From NCBI GenBank assembly GCA_902796215.1, contig CADBNY010000052.1, positions 1 through 9,585 of the forward strand: a stretch of DNA of 9,585 nt. Direction: 5' to 3'. Both the position numbers and the translations under genes were made by a program. This document shows, in pieces, positions 1 to 5,901 of this stretch. This stretch comes from an uncultured Erysipelotrichaceae bacterium (GTDB taxonomy: Bacteria; Bacillota_I; Bacilli_A; RF39; UBA660). The notes below the pieces were generated by a model. That model had not been told where the DNA came from, did not search any database, and worked only from the letters and a program-made list of their open reading frames with translations. The stretch's first letter is position 1. Every line of letters begins with the position of its first letter.

Positions 1-875
1 GATAATAATTGTTTCGTATCAATTAAGAAATAATTATGTTCTAAATAATCTTTCCCATCTTTTGAAACAGGATCATCCCAAGTAAGATCCAAATGATACC
101 AATTATTATTTATAAAAACAGCATTCCAAACATGATCATCAGATGATATTTTAAAACTTTTTACATTCATTTTTTCTAAAAATAATTCCATTAAATCTGT
201 ATATCCACCACAAATAGCATGCCCTTCAAACAAAGGACCATAAGCAATATTAGATTTATAATTAATGATATTATTATCACTACGATCGGAATCATACTTA
301 GAATTATTAATAATATAATCATGAATACTCATAATATTATTCTCTATTGAACTAGCAGGATTGACAAGTTGTGAATACAATTCATCTACCTTTTTCTCAA
401 TTTCTTGAATTTCATTTTCCTTATAAGTTTTCATAATACGAATAGAAACTCTTCCCAAAGAATCATACTCTGTTTCAATATGAGAAAAACCATTAAAAGG
501 ATGAACATAATTATTAATATCAGAAAGTAGTGTTTGATCGTTAGCCAGCCTTTGAATATCATTTAAACACTCATCATATTCATTAGGACAATAAAAAGTA
601 AATTCATTTTTACCAGCATTAATTGCAGTGTAATAAATATTTAAAATATCTTGATAACCCTTAGGAGAAAAATCATCTGTATTTTTAACAAAAGTAAAAT
701 CATAATCTCGATAATAAGAGTTTTTCTCACCTAAAGTAACCGCAGAACTTTTAGGATTTATATAATTATGAATAATAGTAACAATATCATCCTGTCGAAG
801 AATAATAAGACCAATTAAAATTAGCAACAAACCACTAGTAAATAAAAATTTAATAAAAAAGCTATTCTTTTTCAT
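1..875 (-). CDS. Membrane-anchored transglutaminase-like protein (partial, C-terminus cut by window edge)
   Basis: This frame is open from an ATG at 875-873 to the left edge: 291 codons with no stop, so the C-terminus is missing. The start is set by a strong GGAGG (880-884). Residues about 7-26 form one hydrophobic segment (an uncleaved anchor or signal peptide), so the rest probably lies outside the membrane. Residues about 30-210 match nothing I recognise. The end carries a transglutaminase-like catalytic core: Cys222 in GHAICGGY, His248 in DDHVWN and Asp263 in HLDLTWDDP, the Cys-His-Asp order and context of the transglutaminase/papain-like superfamily. Many bacterial members are proteases or amidases rather than cross-linkers, so the reaction and substrate cannot be named. 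It lies 71 bases downstream of rpsT but behind that gene's terminator, and a promoter is visible in the gap, so it is probably transcribed separately. The fold is well supported; the function is open. Confidence 0.85.
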   Translation of the reverse strand, partial: MKKNSFFIKFLFTSGLLLILIGLIILRQDDIVTIIHNYINPKSSAVTLGEKNSYYRDYDFTFVKNTDDFSPKGYQDILNIYYTAINAGKNEFTFYCPNEYDECLNDIQRLANDQTLLSDINNYVHPFNGFSHIETEYDSLGRVSIRIMKTYKENEIQEIEKKVDELYSQLVNPASSIENNIMSIHDYIINNSKYDSDRSDNNIINYKSNIAYGPLFEGHAICGGYTDLMELFLEKMNVKSFKISSDDHVWNAVFINNNWYHLDLTWDDPVSKDGKDYLEHNYFLIDTKQLL

Positions 876-893
876 AGTTCCTCCACTTACTTA

Positions 894-922
894 ATTCTAC
901 TCTAAAAAGATAAGAAAGTAAA
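894..922 (-). promoter_or_regulatory. Candidate SigA promoter of the transglutaminase-like gene
   Basis: On the minus strand, TTTACT (917-922) and TAGAAT (894-899) are 17 bases apart, matching 4/6 and 5/6 of the vegetative consensus. Transcription would begin near 887, leaving a very short leader that still contains the GGAGG ribosome site. In such AT-rich DNA, chance matches are common. Confidence 0.45.
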
Positions 923-948
923 CAAAAACCAATTATTTCTAATTGGTT
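915..948 (-). terminator. Rho-independent terminator of rpsT
   Basis: The arms AACCAATTA (927-935) and TAATTGGTT (940-948) form a perfect 9-bp stem with a 4-base loop. Read on the minus strand, the stem is followed by a T-rich tract. The stem begins inside the rpsT stop codon, so termination would follow translation directly. Confidence 0.75.
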
Positions 949-1210
949 ACTCCACAGTATTAATCATCTTCATTAATCTTGATTTTAAACGAGCAGCTTT
1001 ATTCTTATGAATTTTTCCACTAGACATAGCTTTATCTACTCTTTGAATAGCAATATTTAAACAATTAGTTGCTTCTTCCTTATTTCCAGCCTTAACTGCT
1101 TTTTCAACTTTCTTAATTGCAGTTCTCATACTAGAAATAATTAAAGTATTTACTTGAGCCTTCTTTACATTAGAACGCATACGCTTTTTAGCACTTTTAA
1201 TATTTGGCAT
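947..1210 (-). CDS. rpsT: 30S ribosomal protein S20
   Basis: S20 is a primary 16S rRNA-binding protein of the small ribosomal subunit. The 87-residue product has the usual family length and opens with the hallmark MPNIKSAKKRMR. It is highly basic throughout, is predicted to be all-helical, and carries the conserved segment around residues 59-80 (KAMSSGKIHKNKAARLKSRL). The ribosome site GAGGTG lies 6 bases before the ATG. The gene stands alone on the minus strand, divergent from gpr, as in Bacillus subtilis. It has a promoter at 1241-1269 and a terminator at 915-948, so it looks monocistronic. Confidence 0.97.
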   Translation of the reverse strand: MPNIKSAKKRMRSNVKKAQVNTLIISSMRTAIKKVEKAVKAGNKEEATNCLNIAIQRVDKAMSSGKIHKNKAARLKSRLMKMINTVE

Positions 1211-1240
1211 TTTTTCACCTCACTTTTTGTAAACAAGTTA

Positions 1241-1269
1241 ATTTTACCAAACAATTGCAAAAAAAGCAA
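1241..1269 (-). promoter_or_regulatory. rpsT: Candidate SigA promoter of rpsT
   Basis: On the minus strand, TTGCTT (1264-1269) and TAAAAT (1241-1246) are separated by exactly 17 bases. The -10 box is 5/6 and the -35 box 3/6 to consensus. The start site would be near 1234, giving a leader of about 24 bases with the GAGGTG ribosome site. The position fits the single gene it would serve. Confidence 0.55.
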
Positions 1270-1277
1270 ATAAAATA

Positions 1278-1289
1278 TACAAATTTGTA
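1278..1289. promoter_or_regulatory. Perfect 12-bp palindrome upstream of gpr
   Basis: TACAAATTTGTA reads the same on both strands and lies 22 bases before the gpr start, in the divergent rpsT-gpr gap. It could be an operator half of a dimeric regulator's site or part of a promoter, but AT-rich palindromes arise easily here. No clear SigA, SigF or SigG promoter for gpr was recognised in this gap. Confidence 0.25.
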
Positions 1290-1301
1290 AATATTAGAAA
1301 T

Positions 1302-1307
1302 GGTGAT
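1302..1307 (+). promoter_or_regulatory. gpr: Ribosome binding site that sets the gpr start
   Basis: GGTGAT lies 4 bases before the ATG at 1312 and overlaps the in-frame ATG at 1300, which has no such site before it. The same GGTGAT precedes the spoIIP start (2119-2124), which supports its use here. Confidence 0.7.
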
Positions 1308-1311
1308 AAAA

Positions 1312-2091
1312 ATGCATAAAATAAATCTAGATAAAACAGAAATAAGAACAGATTTAGTAATGGAACAAGAAATAGATAAAAAGATAGATAAAATAATAGA
1401 AAAAAATAAACATATAGAAGTAACGGAAACAAGTATAGAAAGAAATCATTACACAACAATTAAATTTAATGACATTACTGATAAAGATAATTTTGAAATA
1501 GTTCAAAATCATTTTATAAAAGAATTAAAAAAATATTTAAATTTAAAAAAAGAAGATAAGTTTATTGTTATTGGTTTAGGAAATGATAAAAGTACTCCAG
1601 ACTCTCTAGGCCCTCTAACAGTAAATAACATATTAGTAACAAGACATTTATTTCTATTAGGGGATGTAGAAGAAGGATATAGTAATGTATCATCATTTAT
1701 ACCAAATGTAATGGGAAATACTGGAATAGAAACATCAGAAATAATAAAAAGCATTGTAGAAAAAATAAACCCAACAAAAGTAATTATCATAGACTCCTTA
1801 AAAACAAATAACCTAAGTAGACTAGCAAAAACAATACAGATAACAGATCAAGGTATATCTCCAGGAAGTGGAATAGGAAACAAAAGAAAAGAAATCAGTA
1901 AAAATACCATAGAAAAGGAAGTTATCGCAATAGGTATTCCGATGGTAGTAGATATAAAAAACATTATAAATACAAAAGAAAGTATGATTGTAACGCCTAC
2001 AAATATAGACTTTTTAGTAGAAAAACTTTCTATTTTAATTGGAAACGGAATAAATATATCTCTTCATAAAAACTTTTTTTCGACAAAATAA
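1312..2091 (+). CDS. gpr: Spore germination protease GPR (compact form)
   Basis: GPR (peptidase family A25) makes the first cuts in the small acid-soluble proteins that coat spore DNA, starting their breakdown at germination. The 259-residue product carries the family landmarks in order. IRTDL (residues 11-15) matches the autoprocessing site, so a propeptide of about 14 residues is expected. These follow: GLGNDKSTPDSLGP with an essential-type Asp, PNVMGNTGIET, the IDSL Asp, TIQITDQGISPGSGIGNKR, IGIPMVVD and the C-terminal VTPTNIDFLVEKL. B. subtilis GPR is about 110 residues longer. What is missing appears to be mainly the segment between the VVD motif and VTP, so this looks like a compact but intact enzyme. 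It is divergent from rpsT and 36 bases upstream of spoIIP, as in Bacillus. In known species it is made in the forespore, but no SigG promoter could be identified. Confidence 0.95.
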   Translation: MHKINLDKTEIRTDLVMEQEIDKKIDKIIEKNKHIEVTETSIERNHYTTIKFNDITDKDNFEIVQNHFIKELKKYLNLKKEDKFIVIGLGNDKSTPDSLGPLTVNNILVTRHLFLLGDVEEGYSNVSSFIPNVMGNTGIETSEIIKSIVEKINPTKVIIIDSLKTNNLSRLAKTIQITDQGISPGSGIGNKRKEISKNTIEKEVIAIGIPMVVDIKNIINTKESMIVTPTNIDFLVEKLSILIGNGINISLHKNFFSTK

Positions 2092-2127
2092 TAAACAGTA
2101 AAAGATTACAATAAAACTGGTGATAAG

Positions 2128-3036
2128 ATGAAAAGAATGATTATAAAGAAAAAGAAACGAAAAATAAAAAGAAGTTTTATCATTATAATGATTCTATTAG
2201 GAATGTTCTTAAGTTACAAAAAATTAGAACAAACAAAAATAAAAATAACAGATAAAGACTTTATTCATCTAATTGCAAAAGACACTTTCTCTTATGAAGA
2301 AAAAAACATAGTAGAAGAAGTACTAGAAAAAGCTATAAAAGCAAGTAATCCTATAAAATGGATGAATTATGATTACCAAAAAAACATCAAAAAGGAAGAA
2401 GAAAAACCAGTAATAGAAGAAGAAATAACTCCTACAATATATTTATATAATTCTCACCAAACAGAAGAATATGCCCCTTCAAATTATGCTGAATTTAGTG
2501 TAAATCCAACTGTTATGATGAATGATTATATATTAGAAGATTATCTTCAAAAAAATGGTTATAAAGCAATAGTAGAAGAAAATTCTATAAAAGAAATATT
2601 AAATCAAAATAAGTGGAATTATTCAAATAGTTACAAAGCAAGTAGAATCTTATTAGAACAAAGTATTATAAAATATCCTACTTTAAAATACTTTATTGAT
2701 ATTCATAGAGACAGTTTAAAAAAAGATAAAACAACGATTGTAATAGATGGAAAAAATTATGCTAAAATTTTATTTATTGTTGGTCTAGAAAACAATAATT
2801 ACCAAGAAAACTTAAACTTTACAGAAAAAATTAATAACAAACTAGAAGAAAATTATCCAGGACTTACCAAAGGCATTTATAAAAAAAAAGGTCCAGGAGT
2901 AAATGGAGTCTATAATCAAGACTTTTCTCCCAATACAATTCTAATAGAAATAGGAGGCTATGAAAATAATACAACAGAAGTATTAAATAGTACTCTAGCT
3001 TTTGCTAAAACATTTATGGAGGTAATCCATGAATAA
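2128..3036 (+). CDS. spoIIP: Stage II sporulation protein P, engulfment peptidoglycan hydrolase
   Basis: SpoIIP cleaves peptidoglycan (amidase and endopeptidase) together with SpoIID and SpoIIM, allowing the mother-cell membrane to migrate round the forespore. The 302-residue product has a very basic N-terminus, one membrane anchor at residues about 16-30, a variable linker to about 100, and then the catalytic domain. Conserved motifs are YLYNSHQTEEY (His110), FIDIHRDS (His193), PGLTKGIYKKKGPGVNGVYNQD and ILIEIGGYEN (Glu274). His110 and His193 correspond to the metal-binding histidines of the family. The start is backed by GGTGAT at 2119-2124. It follows gpr by 36 bases and overlaps the next gene, so the three are probably co-transcribed. 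It is somewhat shorter than the Bacillus protein, mostly in the linker. No spoIID or spoIIM lies in the window. Confidence 0.95.
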   Translation: MKRMIIKKKKRKIKRSFIIIMILLGMFLSYKKLEQTKIKITDKDFIHLIAKDTFSYEEKNIVEEVLEKAIKASNPIKWMNYDYQKNIKKEEEKPVIEEEITPTIYLYNSHQTEEYAPSNYAEFSVNPTVMMNDYILEDYLQKNGYKAIVEENSIKEILNQNKWNYSNSYKASRILLEQSIIKYPTLKYFIDIHRDSLKKDKTTIVIDGKNYAKILFIVGLENNNYQENLNFTEKINNKLEENYPGLTKGIYKKKGPGVNGVYNQDFSPNTILIEIGGYENNTTEVLNSTLAFAKTFMEVIHE

Positions 3037-3334
3037 TTTATTAAAAGGAATAGCAGTTCTTTTTATCATTTTTTTCTTATCCTTATATTTTAGTAGATAT
3101 AATACAAACTATTATGAAAATAAAAAACTACTAACAGATAAAGCTATTACTCAATATGAAAAAGATCTAAAAGAAGGAAAATATATCCAATCAAAAAATT
3201 ATATAGAAGAAGAAAAAGATTATAATAACAAAGTATCAAACATAGGAAAAAAAGCTTCTAAAATTATTGAAAATGTATTCCATAAAGGATTAAAATATGC
3301 TATGAAATATTTAAGATATCTCGAAAATAGTTAA
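3029..3334 (+). CDS. Small single-pass membrane protein in the yqxA position
   Basis: This 101-residue product has one membrane helix at residues about 4-21. A hydrophilic Lys/Glu/Tyr-rich domain follows, with a predicted helix around 32-65 and a more hydrophobic helix at about 75-97. The start overlaps the end of spoIIP by 8 bases and has a good GGAGGT site inside spoIIP, which implies translational coupling. In B. subtilis the gene after spoIIP is yqxA, also a small protein with an N-terminal membrane segment, so this is its positional equivalent. I cannot show homology from sequence alone. A role in engulfment or early sporulation is inferred only from the operon. No strong terminator follows; only a weak A5-TAGC-T5 element lies at its end. 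Confidence 0.8.
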   Translation: MNNLLKGIAVLFIIFFLSLYFSRYNTNYYENKKLLTDKAITQYEKDLKEGKYIQSKNYIEEEKDYNNKVSNIGKKASKIIENVFHKGLKYAMKYLRYLENS

Positions 3335-3358
3335 AAAATAGCTTTTTAGAAAAAATGA

Positions 3359-3367
3359 TGATATAAT
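3359..3367 (+). promoter_or_regulatory. Extended -10 promoter of the 481-residue unknown gene
   Basis: TGATATAAT is a perfect extended -10 element (TG, one base, then TATAAT). No convincing -35 hexamer is present at the matching distance, which is common for extended -10 promoters. Transcription would start near 3374, just before the ribosome site, so this gene can be expressed apart from the sporulation operon. Confidence 0.6.
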
Positions 3368-3379
3368 ATGGACAAACTT

Positions 3380-3387
3380 GAGGAGTG
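3380..3387 (+). promoter_or_regulatory. Ribosome binding site that sets the start of the unknown gene
   Basis: GAGGAGTG lies 5 bases before the ATG at 3393. The in-frame TTG at 3378 overlaps this site and has nothing comparable upstream, so 3393 is the better start. Confidence 0.7.
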
Positions 3388-3392
3388 AAAAT

Positions 3393-4841
3393 ATGATAGA
3401 TTTAAAAATGAATGTACCAATAAAAGATATAATAAGTTCTTGTAGAATTATTGACTATAAAGAACAAGATATTTATCAAAAACTAATAAGTTTAAATGAA
3501 GAAATTTTAAAAAAAGTATTTCTAACGGAAAAAATAAAAAATGGTCTTTCTAAAAAAGAACAAGAATATCTTTCAAATTATCATTTTAATCCTGAATATA
3601 TGAATCAAATGACTATATATAGCGAAATAAATCCAAATGGATATAATGGAAAAGATTTATTTATATCTTACATTGGCCCATGCTACAACTCATTTTTATA
3701 TAACATTTTATTCGAATTAAATATATTTCCAAAACAGGTAGTAAAAGATGATAAATCTCTAAGCATTGAGTTAAAAGAAAAAATAAAAGAGTTAGAAGAA
3801 ATCGCAAGTGAAGAAGAATTGCAAAATAAATTCCCACGAATCTATAAACAGTATCAAAAAGATACTTCTATAAAATTAAATATAGAAGAATTTATCAACT
3901 GTCAAACAAGATTATATACAAATTATATAGAAAAAAGACAAGATTATAAAGCAATAATATCAGGAAAGAACAGTATGTTAGAATATAAAAATACTGTATT
4001 AAAATATTTAGCAAGTTTAAAGATAGAATTATATATGGCTTATCACTATTTAATAAAATGTACAAAAAAATGGAAAACGTATTCTAAAATTGATGATCTA
4101 AGAACAGTAAGAAATGCTAGAATAGTTCTACATAAATATTTAAATTTTATAAATAATTATATAGAATATCTTTGGATAATTGCTCAATATATTAGCTATA
4201 AAGAAATAAATATTAATGTAAAGAATTTACAAATAAATAAAAATGTAGAAAATGAACTTGACAATATAGAAATATTTGATATAGACAATTTATATGAAAA
4301 ACTAAACAATTTACTACAGCCAGATATACATCAAATACCCAAAGATTTAGTAAAAGAAGATAAAAAAAATCAACATCAAAGAAGAATAAAAATATCAGCT
4401 TTAAACTATAAAAAACTAAAAGAAAAAGGAGAAACAAAGAATAATTTCTATATAGATCATCCTTGTGAAAGAATTATTACCGGAACACCACAAGCCTATA
4501 ATGCCCATATCTATCCAAATGGAAAAGTAATTTTAGATAGAAAATATAGTGAAAATGATATAAATACTGCCGCAGGACATGCCATTTATATCATGGATAT
4601 TGACTTTTTTCTAGAAAGATTAAAAGAATCATCTGCTAATTCGAAAGCTTTTGTTTTTACAAAATCAATGTTATTAGAAGAAGAAAAAAATGGTAATATA
4701 GAACGAATGCTTCATAAAGGAAATTGGAAAAAAAGATTAGAAGAAATCATAAACCAATCGATAGCAAGTGAAGAATTAGAAGATAAACTAGATGAAGTTG
4801 CAGATAAAGTAAAAGCCTATAAAAAAAGAAAAAGCTACTAA
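3393..4841 (+). CDS. Unrecognised soluble protein, 481-482 residues
   Basis: I do not recognise this family. No signal peptide or membrane segment is visible, so the product is probably cytoplasmic. It is rich in Lys, Glu, Ile, Asn and Tyr. The N-terminal two thirds look mostly helical, with a likely long helical stretch through residues about 100-275 and a charged, Lys/Gln-rich linker near 315-340. The best candidate for a conserved domain is C-terminal, about residues 350-420. It contains DHPCERIITGTPQAYNAHIY, then PNGKVILDRKYSENDINTA, then a GHAIYIMD segment, and looks alpha/beta. Five cysteines are scattered with no paired metal motif. A final charged helix runs from about 440 to the end. 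The gene has its own promoter and terminator, so it is probably a single transcription unit placed by chance after the spoIIP operon, where Bacillus has lepA. The open frame, ribosome site and promoter make it a real gene. Confidence 0.85.
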   Translation: MIDLKMNVPIKDIISSCRIIDYKEQDIYQKLISLNEEILKKVFLTEKIKNGLSKKEQEYLSNYHFNPEYMNQMTIYSEINPNGYNGKDLFISYIGPCYNSFLYNILFELNIFPKQVVKDDKSLSIELKEKIKELEEIASEEELQNKFPRIYKQYQKDTSIKLNIEEFINCQTRLYTNYIEKRQDYKAIISGKNSMLEYKNTVLKYLASLKIELYMAYHYLIKCTKKWKTYSKIDDLRTVRNARIVLHKYLNFINNYIEYLWIIAQYISYKEININVKNLQINKNVENELDNIEIFDIDNLYEKLNNLLQPDIHQIPKDLVKEDKKNQHQRRIKISALNYKKLKEKGETKNNFYIDHPCERIITGTPQAYNAHIYPNGKVILDRKYSENDINTAAGHAIYIMDIDFFLERLKESSANSKAFVFTKSMLLEEEKNGNIERMLHKGNWKKRLEEIINQSIASEELEDKLDEVADKVKAYKKRKSY

Positions 4842-4855
4842 ATATAGCTTTTTTT
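4829..4855. terminator. Shared bidirectional terminator of two convergent genes
   Basis: AAAAAGCTA (4829-4837) pairs with TAGCTTTTT (4845-4853) round a 7-base loop. A T-run follows on the plus strand and a matching A-run precedes it, so a T-tract also follows on the minus strand. The left arm includes the last codons of the plus-strand gene, and the right arm abuts the stop of the minus-strand lipoprotein gene. Confidence 0.8.
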
Positions 4856-5726
4856 ATTGATATAATTCTTTCTTAATCAGTTCCAAATTATCTCTCATAA
4901 TAGAAAGGTAATCTTTTTTTTCACTTCTTTCTTCATCAGAAATATTATCAAGTCGGTGAAGCTCAATTGTTTTAACATCTGCATATGCACTAAGTAATTT
5001 CTGTACATTTTCATTAACATCTTGTCCCTTAAAAGAATAAATATAACGAACAACCCCATTTTTGATTAAATTTTCAGCATCAGCTAGCGTCTTTTGATTA
5101 GCATCACCATCGACACAAATAACATTTAATCCAAATTTTTCTAAATACTTTAAAGCGCTATCAGCAACAACAATTGTTTTATTAGAAGTACTCTCAACAG
5201 CAACACGATAATCAGCATCAATTTCGCTTAATCTTATTTTTAAATCTTCATAAGCTGTATCAACATCTTTCTTTAAATAAGTACTAGTAATATACTCATT
5301 TAAACTAATTCTTACATTTTGACTCATCATTAATAAAGAAGAAGGATTTAACCATAATTCTTCAGGAGAATAATCAGTTTCTAATACATAAGCAGTATCA
5401 ATAATACGTAGATTAGGATTAATTGTTAATAAATCAAGAGCCAAATTTCTTTCTTTTTCTAATAATCCATTATAGACAAATAAATCTTTTTTCGAATATT
5501 CATTTTTTTGTTTTTTGCTTATTTTATAATCTTCAATATCAACCCCATCTGGATAAATAGATGAAATAGTAGCATGACTACCATACAAATTTTTAACGAC
5601 ATATTCATTAGGATAATTTGTAACAACAATTTCAATATTATCCATTGTATCACTAGTACATCCAGTTAAAAAACTTCCAAAAAAGATTAATATAAATAAT
5701 AAAATAAATTTTCTTGTTTTTTTCAT
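4854..5726 (-). CDS. ZnuA/AdcA-like solute-binding lipoprotein with a divergent metal site
   Basis: The 290-residue product has a lipoprotein signal peptide (hydrophobic residues 7-19, lipobox LTGC with Cys23), so it is predicted to be tethered to the outer face of the membrane. The mature part resembles the cluster A-I binding proteins of zinc/manganese ABC importers. It has the opening IEIVVTNYP, DLFVYNG (81-87), a variant of the DPHxWLDP motif at 121-128 (PEELWLNP) and a variant of the third-ligand region at 188-200 (ADSALKYLEKFGL). The usual histidines are absent: DPH is DIE (63-65), the second His position falls at Glu122/Glu123, and the third is Asp189. It may bind another ion, bind no metal, or have a new role. 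No ABC ATPase or permease gene is adjacent. The start is set by AAGGAGA (5732-5738). Fold assignment is good; substrate is unknown. Confidence 0.85.
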   Translation of the reverse strand: MKKTRKFILLFILIFFGSFLTGCTSDTMDNIEIVVTNYPNEYVVKNLYGSHATISSIYPDGVDIEDYKISKKQKNEYSKKDLFVYNGLLEKERNLALDLLTINPNLRIIDTAYVLETDYSPEELWLNPSSLLMMSQNVRISLNEYITSTYLKKDVDTAYEDLKIRLSEIDADYRVAVESTSNKTIVVADSALKYLEKFGLNVICVDGDANQKTLADAENLIKNGVVRYIYSFKGQDVNENVQKLLSAYADVKTIELHRLDNISDEERSEKKDYLSIMRDNLELIKKELYQ

Positions 5727-5760
5727 TGCAATCTCCTTAAACTATTTTATATCTATTATT

Positions 5761-5789
5761 ATTTTACTATGATATTGTTTTTTTTTCAA
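5761..5789 (-). promoter_or_regulatory. SigA promoter of the lipoprotein gene
   Basis: On the minus strand, TTGAAA (5784-5789) and TAAAAT (5761-5766) are separated by exactly 17 bases, each 5/6 to consensus. The leader would be about 28 bases and includes the AAGGAGA ribosome site. No Zur- or MntR-like inverted repeat was recognised around it. Confidence 0.65.
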
Positions 5790-5799
5790 CATTCATATT

Positions 5800-5828
5800 T
5801 TTAAAAAAAACATGAAATGTGTTATAAT
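5800..5828 (+). promoter_or_regulatory. rnc: SigA promoter of rnc
   Basis: TTTAAA (5800-5805) and a consensus TATAAT (5823-5828) are 17 bases apart, and a TG at 5820-5821 makes the -10 an extended one. Transcription would start near 5835, leaving a leader of about 65 bases that contains two inverted repeats. Confidence 0.7.
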
Positions 5829-5831
5829 ACT

Positions 5832-5878
5832 TATATAATGTCTGAAAACATAATATATACAGTATGAACAATTCATAC
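5832..5878 (+). promoter_or_regulatory. Two tandem inverted repeats in the rnc leader
   Basis: The first pairs TATATAATGT (5832-5841) with ACATAATATA (5848-5857), ten positions with one mismatch and a 6-base loop. The second pairs GTATGAA (5862-5868) with TTCATAC (5872-5878), perfect over seven positions with a 3-base spacer. Both lie between the predicted rnc start site and its ribosome site. They could be mRNA hairpins that affect stability or translation, or the second could be a protein operator. RNase III is known to cut its own leader in E. coli, but these stems are short for that enzyme. Confidence 0.4.
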
Positions 5879-5901
5879 CAAGTCGAAAGAAAGGTGTAAA
5901 T

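Noticed and set aside
1300..1302. Upstream in-frame ATG as the gpr start
   Set aside because: The GGTGAT site overlaps this codon and is properly spaced only for the ATG at 1312. Starting at 1312 also gives a propeptide length close to that of known GPRs.
1211..1311. A SigF/SigG promoter for gpr
   Set aside because: The gap has only loose matches to forespore sigma factor elements with wrong spacing, so no feature is called.
1244..1459. Minus-strand open frame rich in Phe, Leu and Tyr
   Set aside because: It lies antisense to the start of gpr, and its hydrophobic make-up is what the complement of Lys/Ile/Asn-rich codons gives. It has no ribosome site.
1509..1790. Minus-strand open frame inside gpr
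   Set aside because: It is fully antisense to the conserved core of gpr and has no independent signals.
3334..3347. A5-TAGC-T5 element as a terminator of the spoIIP operon
   Set aside because: The stem would be five A-T pairs only, with no clean T-tract after it. It may arise by chance in this AT-rich gap.
4213..4437. Minus-strand open frame inside the unknown plus-strand gene
   Set aside because: The composition is that of a reverse-strand shadow (Phe/Leu/Val/Tyr), with no ribosome site or promoter.
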